Source: Novosphingobium sp. (GTDB lineage: Bacteria; Pseudomonadota; Alphaproteobacteria; Sphingomonadales; Sphingomonadaceae). From it: 21,038 bases of DNA. Location: the NCBI GenBank assembly GCA_020853995.1, contig JADYXV010000091.1:1-21038 (forward strand). The letters are read 5' to 3'. The notes beneath the pieces are model-generated. The model was not told the origin of the DNA. It searched no databases and worked only from the letters and a program-made list of their open reading frames with translations. A program made the translations under genes and the position numbers. The first letter of the stretch is position 1. Each line of letters begins with the position of its first letter. Shown in pieces: positions 6,760 to 15,525 of the stretch.

Positions 6760-8106
6760 TCAGGTGTGCAGATAGACCGCGCGTTCGTGGCTGAAGGCCT
6801 TGAAGCCGAAGTAGCCGTGGTAGCTGCCGGTGCCGGAATGGTTGACGCCGCCGAACGGCAGGTTGTTTTCAAGGTAGTGCGAAAATACGCCGTTGACGGT
6901 GACGCCGCCTGACGAGGTTTCATTCAGCACGCGGGCGACACTGGCTTCATCGGGGCTGTAAACGTACAGGGCCAAAGGCTTGTCGCGCGACTGGATATAG
7001 CCGATCGCCTGATCGAGCGTTTCATAGGTCATGACCGGGATGACGGGAGCGAAGATTTCCTCCTGCAGGATTTTCATCTGCGGTGTGACATCGGTCAGCA
7101 TGGTGGGGTGAATGGTCAGGTCTTCGGCTTCGAGAACGCCGCCTGCTGCCACGGTCGCGCCCTTTTCCACCGCATCATCGAACAGTGCCTTTACCCGCGC
7201 GAAATTGGCGGGGTTGACGATTTGTGCGATGGAACCCTTCCTGATCGCGCCATCTTCATAAAGGTTGGCCGCAACATTTGCCTTGAAGCCTTCAACCAGT
7301 GCGGCCTTGTCCTGTTCGCGGACGAAAACGTAATCGGGGCTGATGCAGGCCTGCCCGCCATTGAACTGTTTCGCTGCGGCCAGTTGTGCAGCAATTTTTG
7401 CAATATCTGCACCCTGATCAATGATGACCGGCGATTTGCCGCCCAGTTCAAGCGTGATGCTGGCGAGATGCTTTGCTGCAGCGGCCATGACGATCTTTCC
7501 GACGCGGGTGCTGCCGGTGAAGAAGATGTGATTGAACGGCAATTCCAGCAGCGCGCTGGCGACGCTGACGTCACCCTCGATCACGGCGACTTCGTTTTCA
7601 TCAAAGGCATCGGCGATGATCGATGCTGCAACTTTTGCGGTGGCAGGGCACAAGTCGGTCAGTTTGACCATGCAGCAATTGCCCGCAGCAACAGCGGCAG
7701 CCACCGGCCCCAGAGCAAGGCCCAACGGGAAGTTCCACGGCCCCAGGATCAGGCACACGCCGCGCGCTTCATACATGATGCGCGCCTTGTCTGCCGGGTT
7801 CATCGACGGGGTGACTTCGGTGGGGGCCATCCACGCGTCAAGGTTGTCGATGTTGCGCTGGATGTTACCGGTGACGTTCAACACTTCGGTGACGCGGATT
7901 TCGCCCAGCGGTTTGCGCGTGTCTTCCAGCACGGCAGCGATAATGGCATCGCTGCGGGCTTCGACCGCCGCTTTGAGCTTGGCCAGCTTTGCCTTGCGCT
8001 GATCGGCGCCGGTGGCTTTGACATTCCACTGGTTGGCTTGTTGCAGGGCGAAGATGCGGGCAATGTCACCGGAAACATCGGCGGCGACAGGTTGGGGCAG
8101 GGTCAT
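6760..8106 (-). CDS. NAD(P)-dependent aldehyde dehydrogenase (ALDH3/coniferyl aldehyde dehydrogenase-like)
   Basis: The 448-residue enzyme oxidises an aldehyde to an acid with NAD(P)+. Visible motifs are GPWNFP (122-127), the cofactor loop FFTGSTRVGK (195-204), general base Glu220 in ELGGK, catalytic Cys254 in GGQACISPDYV, and EEIFAPVIPV. The short length and the C-x-x-PDYV signature place it with class 3 and coniferyl aldehyde dehydrogenases rather than betaine/ALDH1 types. The usual KPSE cofactor string reads KLTD here. Its ATG overlaps the stop of a short upstream open frame (ATGA), and it is the last gene of the minus-strand group with the permease, PLP enzyme, kinase and HAD hydrolase. 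A role in oxidising an aldehyde made by that set is inferred. Confidence 0.9.
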   Translation of the reverse strand: MTLPQPVAADVSGDIARIFALQQANQWNVKATGADQRKAKLAKLKAAVEARSDAIIAAVLEDTRKPLGEIRVTEVLNVTGNIQRNIDNLDAWMAPTEVTPSMNPADKARIMYEARGVCLILGPWNFPLGLALGPVAAAVAAGNCCMVKLTDLCPATAKVAASIIADAFDENEVAVIEGDVSVASALLELPFNHIFFTGSTRVGKIVMAAAAKHLASITLELGGKSPVIIDQGADIAKIAAQLAAAKQFNGGQACISPDYVFVREQDKAALVEGFKANVAANLYEDGAIRKGSIAQIVNPANFARVKALFDDAVEKGATVAAGGVLEAEDLTIHPTMLTDVTPQMKILQEEIFAPVIPVMTYETLDQAIGYIQSRDKPLALYVYSPDEASVARVLNETSSGGVTVNGVFSHYLENNLPFGGVNHSGTGSYHGYFGFKAFSHERAVYLHT

Positions 8107-8249
8107 TTCAGGTAAGCCTTGGTGAATGGGAATGGACCATCTTTGCCAGCCTGATAAATGTTAGGCAACCAAACTTTTCCGGCGATTTCATCGTACGGAA
8201 AGGTGACGGTTTTTCGGGCGTATTTCTGACGGGAAGGCCTTCGCCGGGA
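8103..8249 (-). pseudogene. Possible C-terminal gene remnant coupled to the aldehyde dehydrogenase
   Basis: A frame of 48 codons with no usable start ends in TGA at 8103-8105, overlapping the dehydrogenase ATG as ATGA. Its translation looks protein-like (FPYDEIAGKVWLPNIYQAG, then PFPFTKAYLK). A TGA at 8250-8252 closes the frame upstream. A second frame over 8172-8320 is also open and proline-rich (PVPPAPSLTPIIGPDLIPAK). This could be the decayed 3' end of a lost gene, or chance. The family was not recognised. Confidence 0.3.
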
Positions 8250-8320
8250 TCAGGTCCGGGCCGATGATCGGGGTGAGGGAAGGGGCAGGAGGCACCGGTA
8301 GGAGCTGCTTTTGTCTTACC

Positions 8321-9559
8321 CTAGAACAGCCCGACGAAAATGGCCCACGTGGCAAGGGGGCCAGCAATCACCATGATCGATGTATAGGCCACCAGATTAC
8401 GCAGCATGGCAGGGCGCTTTGCCTCGGGTGAATTGGCGACGATCAGGGCGCCGTTGGTGGAGAACGGGGATGTATCCACGATGGTATTGGCAATGCAGAT
8501 GGCCGTGACCACGCCAATGGGCGACAGGGCCGAGCCGGTCAGCAGTGGCATCGCCAGCGGTATCATGACGCCCAGCAGCGCTGTGGAACTGGCAAAGGTG
8601 GAAACGATACCGGCAAGATAACACAGCAAGAGCACACCAAGCGCCGCCGATCCTGCGGTGCCGATCATCTGGCTGGCAGCATCCAGAGTGCCCAGCTTTT
8701 CCATGACGCTGACGTATATGACGATGCCGGAAATCAGCAGGATCGTGGACCAGTCCACCAGTTTCAGCGCGCCGTCCTGGGTGCGGGGGGCAACCACGGA
8801 AAGCGCGATGATGACCAGTAGCGCCATGAAGCCGATATCGACTTTGAACACCAGTGCGCCTGTCGCCAGAGCGGCAAGGCCAACCAGTGTCCACCAGCCT
8901 TCGCGATCAAGCGCGGAAGGGGCTGGGGTGGGGTGTGCATCGGGAGGCATGTGAGTGTGCGCGGTTTGAGCGCGGCGTGCATAAACCGCCCAGATCATCG
9001 CAGCGATCGCGGCGTTGAAGGCTGCGCTGGCCCAGAACAGGAACATCGGATCAGGCGCAATTGCGCTGCGTTCCAGCACCTTGTTGGCAATGCCGCCATA
9101 AATGGAGATGGGCGAGAACGAGCCTGCCTGTGCCCCGTGAACGGCCATCAACCCCATCATCAGCGATGAAAAGCCATGTGCGCGGGCAAAGCGCAGCGCG
9201 ATGGGCGCAACAATGGCCACCGCCGCCGGTCCGACCGCGCCGAGCGCTGTCAACACGCCTGCAACCACAAACACCAGTGCAGGCAGGAATGCGGTGTGCG
9301 TGCCCAGTGCATAGGCCGTGCGCGCCACCAGCCAGTCAATCGCGCCGTTGCGGCTGGCGATGCCGAACAGATAAGTGATGCCCAAAAGCGTCAGGAACAG
9401 ATCAGCCGGAAAGCCTGCCAGCACGTCCTTGACGCCCATCCCTGCGCCAAACACGCCAAGCCCCAGGGCGGCGGCAAAACCGATCAACCCCATGTTGACC
9501 GGCAAAACCACGGCTGCGGCGAAAATCGCAATCAGGATGATGACCGATGCGATGATCAT
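8321..9559 (-). CDS. SLC13/MatC-type dicarboxylate permease
   Basis: The 412-residue inner membrane protein has about 10-12 hydrophobic helices. The N-terminal half matches the MatC (malonate/dicarboxylate carrier) domain: PVNMGLIGFAAALG, AGFPADLFLTLLGITYLF, NGAIDWLV, LGAVGPAAVAIVAPIALRFA and MAVHGAQAGSFSPISIYGGI. The C-terminal half repeats the fold with the ion-transporter signature NTIVDTSPFSTNGALIVAN. A hydrophilic loop (THMPPDAHPTPAPSALD) separates the halves. The ATG at 9559 has AAAAGGG ten bases upstream; an in-frame extension to 9628 lacks membrane character. The likely substrate is a dicarboxylate or related organic acid. It sits 118 bp downstream of the PLP enzyme on the same strand. 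Confidence 0.87.
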   Translation of the reverse strand: MIIASVIILIAIFAAAVVLPVNMGLIGFAAALGLGVFGAGMGVKDVLAGFPADLFLTLLGITYLFGIASRNGAIDWLVARTAYALGTHTAFLPALVFVVAGVLTALGAVGPAAVAIVAPIALRFARAHGFSSLMMGLMAVHGAQAGSFSPISIYGGIANKVLERSAIAPDPMFLFWASAAFNAAIAAMIWAVYARRAQTAHTHMPPDAHPTPAPSALDREGWWTLVGLAALATGALVFKVDIGFMALLVIIALSVVAPRTQDGALKLVDWSTILLISGIVIYVSVMEKLGTLDAASQMIGTAGSAALGVLLLCYLAGIVSTFASSTALLGVMIPLAMPLLTGSALSPIGVVTAICIANTIVDTSPFSTNGALIVANSPEAKRPAMLRNLVAYTSIMVIAGPLATWAIFVGLF

Positions 9560-9677
9560 TTGCGCAATACCCTTTTCGGCCGATGCATTAGCAGCATGGC
9601 CTTTTGCGGAAGTGCGGGGTTGTAGCAAGGGCAGTTGTGCGGTTTTTCCTGTCTAAGCCGTCATGCCGGATGCGTCG

Positions 9678-11006
9678 TTAAGCGATGACCTTGGCCAATG
9701 CAGATTTGAATGCTGCAAGGAACTGGTCGGCGTGTTCGTTCTGGCAGACCAGCGGCGGCCGGATCTTGAGCGCGTCTTCGTTGGCTGATGTCGTGCTTAT
9801 CAACACGCCATTGTCGCGCATGGTGTTGACCAGATCAAGCGCCATGGCGCGTCGCTGCGCGGGCAGGCTGTTGTCCAGCCCGATATCAACCCCGAAGAAC
9901 AGACCGGCGTTGCGAATGGCGCGGATGCCGGGCATTTGCGCGGCGATGTCATCAAGACCGCGCCTGAGCCTCTGGCTGACCGCTGCCACGCTGTCGAGGA
10001 TCCGGTCGCGTTGCAGGATGGTAAGCACGGCATCGGCACAGGCTATGCCCACGGTGTTGCCGGCAAAGGTGTTGGAATAGCGCGCGGTCTGGCCGAACCG
10101 TTCCATCGGGCCATTGCGGCCCACCACCGCGCCGATGGGAAAGCCGTTGCCCATCGGTTTGCCCAGCGTGACAAGATCGGGCACGATCCCGTGGCGCTGG
10201 AAGCCCCACATGTGCGCGCCGGTCCGGCCAAAGCCGGGCTGGACCTCGTCTGCAATGATCAGGCCACCCGCTTCGCGCACGGCATGGACGGCACCGGCAA
10301 TGAATCCGGGCGGATCGATCCAGACACCGTCGCTGGAAAAGATACTGTCGAACAGCAATGCTGCCACGCCAATGCCGCGCCGTTGCAGATCGGTAATTGC
10401 CGCGCGCACTTGTGCTTCGAAAAAGTCGGCTGCCTGTGCATCGGCAATGTGTTCGGGTCCGGGCAGGTTGACCATGCGGACAAACGGGCTGAGGTTTACC
10501 GCTGCCCCCAGATTGGGAGAGACCGCCGCCACTGCCGCGCTTGTTCCGTGATAGGCATAAGAGGTGACGATCACTCCTTCGCCGCCGGTTGCCAATCGGG
10601 CGATGCGCAAGGCCAAGTCGTTGGATTCACTGCCGGTGCAAGTGAAGACAACGCGGTCCAGTTCGGCAGGAAAAGTGCCGACCAGTTTTTCGGCATAATC
10701 GACCAGTCTGGGTTCCAGATAGCGGGTATTGGCGCTGATCCGGCCTGCCTGTTCGGCCATCGCGGCATTCACTTCGGCGTGACAGTGGCCCAGAGACGGA
10801 ACGTTGTTGTAGAAATCCAGATAGGGCCGGTCATCGGGGTCATAGAGCCACATGCCCTGTCCGCGGACAAAGTGGACAGGCGTGCGATATTGCAGCCGGT
10901 ACGATGCGCCCAGAACCGCATCACGCCGCGCAATCAGGTCCGCTTCGCGCTGTGGAAGTTCTGCCTCGCCGGGCCGGTAGCGGTTGGGCATGAGATCGAT
11001 GGACAT
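9678..11006 (-). CDS. Class III PLP enzyme, phospho-lyase (AGXT2L-like) or aminotransferase
   Basis: The 442-residue enzyme has all class III aminotransferase hallmarks: phosphate-binding TGSESN (124-129), Asp253 in IIADEVQPGFGRTG, and the PLP lysine Lys283 in TLGKPMGNGFP. The strings LDFYNNVPSLGHCHAEV and NTRYLEPRLVDYAEKL strongly recall the AGXT2L group, which includes ethanolamine-phosphate and 5-phosphohydroxylysine phospho-lyases. Those enzymes eliminate phosphate and ammonia to leave an aldehyde. The adjacent kinase (30-bp gap) is the expected partner; in many bacteria the two domains are fused into one protein. Ordinary transamination remains possible. AGGCAGG lies upstream of the ATG. 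Confidence 0.88.
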   Translation of the reverse strand: MSIDLMPNRYRPGEAELPQREADLIARRDAVLGASYRLQYRTPVHFVRGQGMWLYDPDDRPYLDFYNNVPSLGHCHAEVNAAMAEQAGRISANTRYLEPRLVDYAEKLVGTFPAELDRVVFTCTGSESNDLALRIARLATGGEGVIVTSYAYHGTSAAVAAVSPNLGAAVNLSPFVRMVNLPGPEHIADAQAADFFEAQVRAAITDLQRRGIGVAALLFDSIFSSDGVWIDPPGFIAGAVHAVREAGGLIIADEVQPGFGRTGAHMWGFQRHGIVPDLVTLGKPMGNGFPIGAVVGRNGPMERFGQTARYSNTFAGNTVGIACADAVLTILQRDRILDSVAAVSQRLRRGLDDIAAQMPGIRAIRNAGLFFGVDIGLDNSLPAQRRAMALDLVNTMRDNGVLISTTSANEDALKIRPPLVCQNEHADQFLAAFKSALAKVIA

Positions 11007-11036
11007 AATGGCCTGCCTGTAGATTGCGGTTTGGAG

Positions 11037-12119
11037 TCAGGAAGCTGGTTGCTTGCGCGTAGCGGCATCGCGAACGGCAGCTTCGCCTGCGGCGGCATCA
11101 AGTGCCGCCAGCACGACAAGACCACGCTCTGCGCGATGCACGTTCTTCATGATGTAGGGCGCATCTTGCGGGAAAAGGTGCGAGCGCCAGTGATTGATCA
11201 GGACAAGTGCGCTTTGGCGCGCGCGCATCATGCCCGGCAGCAACGCTGCTTCAAGATCCGATAGCGGGCAAAGTGACGCATAGCCTGCGATGACGTGCTC
11301 TGCCCCGCCCAGTGGTGTATCGGGATCAAGCGTGAAATGGCCTGCCGCAATGGCAAGGTCCTGAAGGCGGGGGTTCCAGCCACCATCGCCGAAATCAATG
11401 AAGCCGATGCCGGTCGGGCCGGTATTGATCATGTTGAACGGGCTGGGATCGTTGTGCGTGACCTGCCAGTCCAGATTGCCGATTTGCGGCGCGATGTTCC
11501 CGATATAATCGGCCATTGCGCTATGCACCAATTGTGCGGTCTGGCCTTCGGGCAGATAGCGTTCAAACTCCACCAGCCACGGCCAGCAGGCGATGTTCCA
11601 CAGCACCGGGCGGCGCGAGGCCGGGGCCTCGATGTGTTTCATTGCCAGATTGAGCCGCGCCAGCGCCTCGCCCACCTGGTCCAACAAGCGGGGCGTGCGC
11701 GGTACGGTGTGCAGCGCCAGCCCCACCATGCGTGTTTGCAGGTAACCGCTGCCCTGCGCATGTTCAAACATCAGATCGCCTGATCGCGTCGGGATGACAG
11801 CGGGTGCGATGACGCCGGTCGCGCTACCAAGGCCAGCCAGAACCGTTGACTGGAACCGGAAGCTGTCAAGCGCCTGTGGCCGTGCCGAAGTCTTGAAGAT
11901 CAGCTGGCGGCCATCGCCTGCCCTTGCATCAAATGTACGCTCGACTTCGGATGACAGCGGCGCAACGACAGCGTCCAGCCCGTAGTGTTGCGCAAGCAAT
12001 GCTGCCGGCGCATCGTTTTGCGATGCGTCGGGCAGCATTGCCAGAAGCTCTGCAGCGGAGGCAAAGTATGCCCGGCCTGTGGCCGCCACACCGGTTGAAT
12101 GATCTGGCTGCGCTGCCAC
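11037..12119 (-). CDS. APH-fold small-molecule kinase (hydroxylysine kinase-like)
   Basis: The 360-residue protein has the aminoglycoside phosphotransferase/choline kinase fold. Catalytic Brenner motif THNDPSPFN (221-229) supplies Asp224 and Asn229, and IDFGD (241-245) is the metal-binding DFG equivalent. FK76 may be the ATP-binding lysine. Homologues include hydroxylysine kinase, homoserine kinase type II and choline kinases, so it should phosphorylate a small hydroxyl compound, not an antibiotic. It begins with GTG at 12119 preceded by CGGACAAA. It lies 17 bp after the HAD gene and 30 bp before the phospho-lyase-like gene, so the three form a tight operon. The kinase-lyase pairing suggests an amino alcohol substrate. 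Confidence 0.82.
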   Translation of the reverse strand: MAAQPDHSTGVAATGRAYFASAAELLAMLPDASQNDAPAALLAQHYGLDAVVAPLSSEVERTFDARAGDGRQLIFKTSARPQALDSFRFQSTVLAGLGSATGVIAPAVIPTRSGDLMFEHAQGSGYLQTRMVGLALHTVPRTPRLLDQVGEALARLNLAMKHIEAPASRRPVLWNIACWPWLVEFERYLPEGQTAQLVHSAMADYIGNIAPQIGNLDWQVTHNDPSPFNMINTGPTGIGFIDFGDGGWNPRLQDLAIAAGHFTLDPDTPLGGAEHVIAGYASLCPLSDLEAALLPGMMRARQSALVLINHWRSHLFPQDAPYIMKNVHRAERGLVVLAALDAAAGEAAVRDAATRKQPAS

Positions 12120-12136
12120 TTTGTCCGATCCCGCGC

Positions 12137-12805
12137 TCAGATGCCGAACACGCCGGGCAGATGCGTCACGTCCGGAATTTCGGTGTATTCATAATAAGGG
12201 TTGGCAGGTTCATGGCCCCGGTTCACCCAGACCTTGCTTTTGATGCCGATGTCATAGGCCGACATCAGATCATGCCGGAACGATGACGATACGTGCGTGA
12301 TGTCTTCCGGCCCGCAGCCAAGCGTATCGAACATATATTCGAATGCTTGCAGATGGGGCTTGTAGGCGCCGGCCTCCTCGGCCGTCAGCACTGCATGGAA
12401 TGGCGCGCCAAGTTTGGCCACGTTCGAAGGAATTTGCGCGACCATCGAGTTGGTGAGGATGACCAGCGGAATTTCCTTGGCCAGTTTGGCAAGGCCTTCA
12501 GGAACGTCGGCATGCGGGCCCCAGGTTGGCACGCGATTATAGATTTCTTCGGCCTGCTCCGGCTTGAAGGCAACGTTGTTGCGCTTGCACGCCCGCTCAA
12601 GCGCGTTGTGCACGACTTCGGCATAGGGCTTCCAGTCGCGCAGCACTTCATCAAGCCGGTATGCCTGAAAGTTGCGGATGAATTCAGCCATCTGCAGATC
12701 ATTAAGCAAGTGACCAAAATGATCCTTGGCGGCATCAGCCATCTGGAAATTGATCAGCGTGCCATGACAATCAAAAGTCACGTACTTTGGACGAAAGGTG
12801 CTCAT
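12137..12805 (-). CDS. HAD-superfamily hydrolase, haloacid dehalogenase type II-like (paralogue 1)
   Basis: The 222-residue protein has the four HAD motifs: nucleophile Asp12 in FDCHGTL, VILTNSM (motif II), Lys in AYKPHLQAF (motif III), and HVSSSFRHD (motif IV acid). Length and cap placement fit type II (L-2-haloacid dehalogenase-like) enzymes. By eye, however, the L-DEX positions Asn177 and Tyr157 are not conserved (Ser/Phe and Phe here), so dehalogenation is doubtful. It is clearly a paralogue of the protein at 17709-18383, sharing VPTWGPH, AYKP-QAFEYMFD and RGHEP. The ATG at 12805 was chosen because homology starts there (MST-PK-FDC); the frame is open to 13024. It is the first gene of the minus-strand operon. 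Confidence 0.87.
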   Translation of the reverse strand: MSTFRPKYVTFDCHGTLINFQMADAAKDHFGHLLNDLQMAEFIRNFQAYRLDEVLRDWKPYAEVVHNALERACKRNNVAFKPEQAEEIYNRVPTWGPHADVPEGLAKLAKEIPLVILTNSMVAQIPSNVAKLGAPFHAVLTAEEAGAYKPHLQAFEYMFDTLGCGPEDITHVSSSFRHDLMSAYDIGIKSKVWVNRGHEPANPYYEYTEIPDVTHLPGVFGI

Positions 12806-13288
12806 GCTCTCTGTTCCCCGATATTGTTCATGGCCAGCATAGTGGCCAGTTTGCAGGAGGTTTGCCGAATGCGGCGGGCTTTCAGCACGATATTCTGAAT
12901 TCCGGGGCCGGTTCTTGCGCATTTGTGCGGCAGCACGTCCTGACAGAAGGTGTTTTCGTGCTGTAAAGTACCTGTCGGGGGGCAGTTGCTGCTCGCTAAT
13001 TGCGCTGTAACGCCGTGATGACACTTATCGTGCGGCAGCTTGCCTGCCTTGTCAGGGGCATTTCAGCCCGAACGGCACAAAGACTCCGGTGTCATGCAAA
13101 TTTCACAATAATGTTCTGTCCAGCCGCGCCGCTTCAACGCAAGATTCGTTCGCGAGGGCATAAGCTTCAACGAATAATAACAATCCGCAGGACGGCTCAA
13201 ACGCCACTTTCGCTTGCCTCGCATGTAACAATGTTACATCGGGTGGGCGGGATCGAAGAACCGTATCACGAACGAGGGGTAAGTTGCG
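12806..13288. promoter_or_regulatory. Divergent control region between the two arms of the island
   Basis: These 483 bases contain no credible gene and must hold promoters for both the leftward HAD-kinase-lyase operon and the rightward receptor gene. Two TGGCCA palindromes (12831-12836 and 12843-12848, 12 bp apart) sit just upstream of the leftward start. A 17-bp inverted repeat at 13223-13239 sits upstream of the rightward start. An AT-rich patch with CAATAATG lies around 13100-13115. No promoter hexamers could be assigned with confidence. Confidence 0.5.
13223..13239. promoter_or_regulatory. Perfect inverted repeat ATGTAAC-AAT-GTTACAT, probable operator
   Basis: Seven-base arms ATGTAAC and GTTACAT are separated by AAT, the geometry of a homodimeric regulator site. 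The repeat lies 49 bp upstream of the receptor ATG (13289), which has GAGGGG at 13274-13279. The regulator is not encoded in the window and was not identified. Confidence 0.5.
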
Positions 13289-15481
13289 ATGAAGACAAAG
13301 TCCGCAGTCAAGGCCGCGCTGGTAACCAGTGTTGCAATAGGCAGTGTAGCAATGGCAGCATTGCCGGGAACTGTTTGGGCGCAATCTGCCCCTGCAGAGG
13401 AACAGGAAGCGCAGGCCGTCGATGAAATGGTCGTGGTCGGCCAGCGGCAGCAATATCGCGGCGATGTCCCCCTTTCGGCCATTCCGCAAAGCGTCCAGGT
13501 GATTGATGCCAAGACGCTGCAGGATCTCAACATTACCCGCCTCGATTCCGCGCTGGACCTTTCCAGCGGCGTTTCGCGCCAGAACAATTTTGGCGGACTG
13601 TTTGACGGTTTTGCCATTCGCGGTTTTGCAGGTGACGAGAACTTCGCCGGCGGCGTTCTGGTCAACGGTTTTAACGGTGGACGTGGATATGGCGGTGCGC
13701 GCGATGCATCCGCTGTTGAAAAGATCGAAATCCTCAAAGGCCCCAATGGCGCGGTGTTCGGTCGCGGTGAACCGGGCGGAACGATCAGCATCATCACCAA
13801 GAAGGCCAAAGTCGGCGAAGACTTCGGTTCGTTTGCGGTACAAGGCGGCAGCTTCAACACGTTCCGCGTCGAGGCTGATTACAACCTCTCTCTCAGCGAT
13901 ACCGTGGCAATCCGTCTGAACGGCGCTGTGCAGGATGGCGACAGCTTCCGCGATACCGTGCACCAGACGCTTTACGTGGCCAACCCTTCGATTGTCTTCA
14001 CGCCAAGCAAGGACACGAGCCTGTCTTACGAGCTTGAATTTGTAGACAACCGTGTTCCGTTCGATCGCGGCACGATTGCGGTGAACGGCAGGTTGGGGAC
14101 TGTTTCCAATTCGACCTTCTATGGCGAACCCGGTGACGGGCGGATGAACGTCAACGTGCTCGGCCATCAGGTCCAGTTCCAGCAGAAGCTGGGCGGCGAC
14201 TGGTACTTCCTTGCCGGGTTCGGGTATCGCGAGACGGAGTTCAAGGGCCTGTCGAGTGAGCCAGAGCTTGATCCTATCGGCACCAACCGCCGCCAGACGC
14301 TGACATCTACCGGCAACTTCCTTTCGCGCCAGCGCCGTTCGCGCGATTACAGCACGAACAACATGGTCTTACGCGGCGAAATTTCGGGCAAGTTTTATAC
14401 CGGCGGAATCACACACCACGTCCTGGTGGGCGCGGATTGGGATCGCTTCCGCATAGACCTGCTGCAACTGCGCGGACGCCCGGTCAATTATACTGCCGGC
14501 ACGCCGATCACGGCGGCAAATTATGCCGTCAACATCTTCAATCCGGTTTATGGCCAGACGCTGGCACTGGGCGCAACGCCGCTGACCAATACGTTTGAAA
14601 CGCAAAAGGCGTGGGGGATCTATTTCCAGGACCAGATCGATCTGACCGACCGTCTGAAGCTGCGCGTTGGCGGCCGTTATGACGATTACAGCTAGACCGT
14701 CCTGAACCGTGCCAACAACCGCACTTCGCGCGTGAAGATCAAGCAGTTCAGCCCGACCGGCGGTGTTCTGTATGAAGTCAACGATGATGTGTCGGTCTTT
14801 GCCGGATATGGCGAAGGCTTCCGCCCGAACAGCGGCGTGGATGCAGCCAGCAATCCGTTCCCTGCCGAATTGAGCAAGTCATACGAAGTAGGCGTACGTC
14901 TGGGTGAGCCGGGCGGTCCGCTCAGCGGTTCGATTGCGGCCTTCACCATGAAGAAGAACAACATCCTTACCGCTGATCCGAACCCTGCAAATGCCGGTTT
15001 CTCGATCGCAGGCGGTGCGGCCCGTTCGCGCGGGGTGGAACTGGATTTCAATGCCAACCTGCCAGGCGATATCACGATCATCGCAACGTATGCTTATCTT
15101 GATGCCGAATGGACGACTGCGGCGGGTGACAAGGACTTTGGCCTTACCATCAATCCCGGTGACCGTCTGATCAACATTCCCGAACACGCAGCCAACCTGA
15201 TCGTCAACAAGGGCTTCATGATTGGCGAAAAGCGGTTCACATTCGGCGGCGGCATCAATTATGTCGGCAAGCGTCTGGGGGAAACGGGATCGACCTTCGA
15301 ATTGCCCGGCTATGTCATCGCGCGTCTGATGGCGACTTTCGAACCGGCAAAGAATGTACGTTTGACCGCCGATGTGACCAACCTGTTTGACAAGGATATC
15401 TACACCGCATCTTATGCGCGGCTGTGGATCACACCGGGCGCTCCGCGTGCGTTCAACGTCAGGGCTACGTTCTCGTTCTGA
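13289..15481 (+). pseudogene. TonB-dependent siderophore-type receptor interrupted by an in-frame TAG
   Basis: The frame encodes a 730-codon outer membrane receptor broken by TAG at 14693-14695, after residue 468. A signal peptide (cleaved near VWAQ, residues 28-32) is followed by a TonB box-like DEMVVVGQ. The plug domain (PQSVQVIDAKTLQDL; FAIRGFA; VEKIEILKGPNGAVFGRGEPGG; ISIITKKA) and a beta-barrel end in the terminal aromatic ATFSF. After the TAG the same frame continues at once as barrel sequence (TVLNRANN; FSPTGGVLYEVNDDVSVFAGYGEGFRPNSG), so a single CAG-to-TAG change explains the break. Siderophore receptors commonly have Gln or a polar residue at this point. The 468-residue product would lack a third of the barrel and should be inactive unless the codon is read through or is a sequencing error. 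A PepSY protein follows. Confidence 0.85.
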
Positions 15482-15492
15482 TGCAATCGGGC

Positions 15493-15524
15493 AGGGCCGT
15501 GCATCTTTCGGGATGCACGGCCCT
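15493..15524 (+). terminator. Strong hairpin after the TonB receptor gene
   Basis: AGGGCCGTGCATC (15493-15505) pairs perfectly with GATGCACGGCCCT (15512-15524) around a TTTCGG loop, giving a 13-bp stem 12 bases after the receptor stop. The following TCCGGTTTG is only weakly T-rich. It probably stops or attenuates transcription between the receptor and the PepSY gene, or protects the receptor mRNA 3' end. Confidence 0.65.
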
Positions 15525-15525
15525 T

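Noticed and set aside
6123..6923. Long N-terminal extension of the minus-strand photolyase-like frame (652 codons in total)
   Set aside because: The added part is rich in Gln, His, Arg and Pro, has no family-like sequence, and runs antisense to the DUF3429 gene, which has its own ribosome binding site.
7108..8115. 335-codon plus-strand frame
   Set aside because: It is antisense to the aldehyde dehydrogenase, whose motifs are complete; high GC content keeps shadow frames open.
9936..11264. 442-codon plus-strand frame
   Set aside because: It is antisense to the PLP enzyme and kinase and has no recognisable domain.
11037..12119. Antibiotic-resistance aminoglycoside phosphotransferase
   Set aside because: Only the general APH fold motifs are present; its operon partners point to metabolic kinase function.
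13090..13200. Fur or Irr box upstream of the receptor
   Set aside because: AT-rich CAATAATG and AATAATAACAAT patches exist, but no symmetrical Fur or Irr consensus could be aligned.
13103..14167. 354-codon minus-strand frame
   Set aside because: It is antisense to the TonB receptor and the control region; the receptor motifs on the plus strand are unambiguous.
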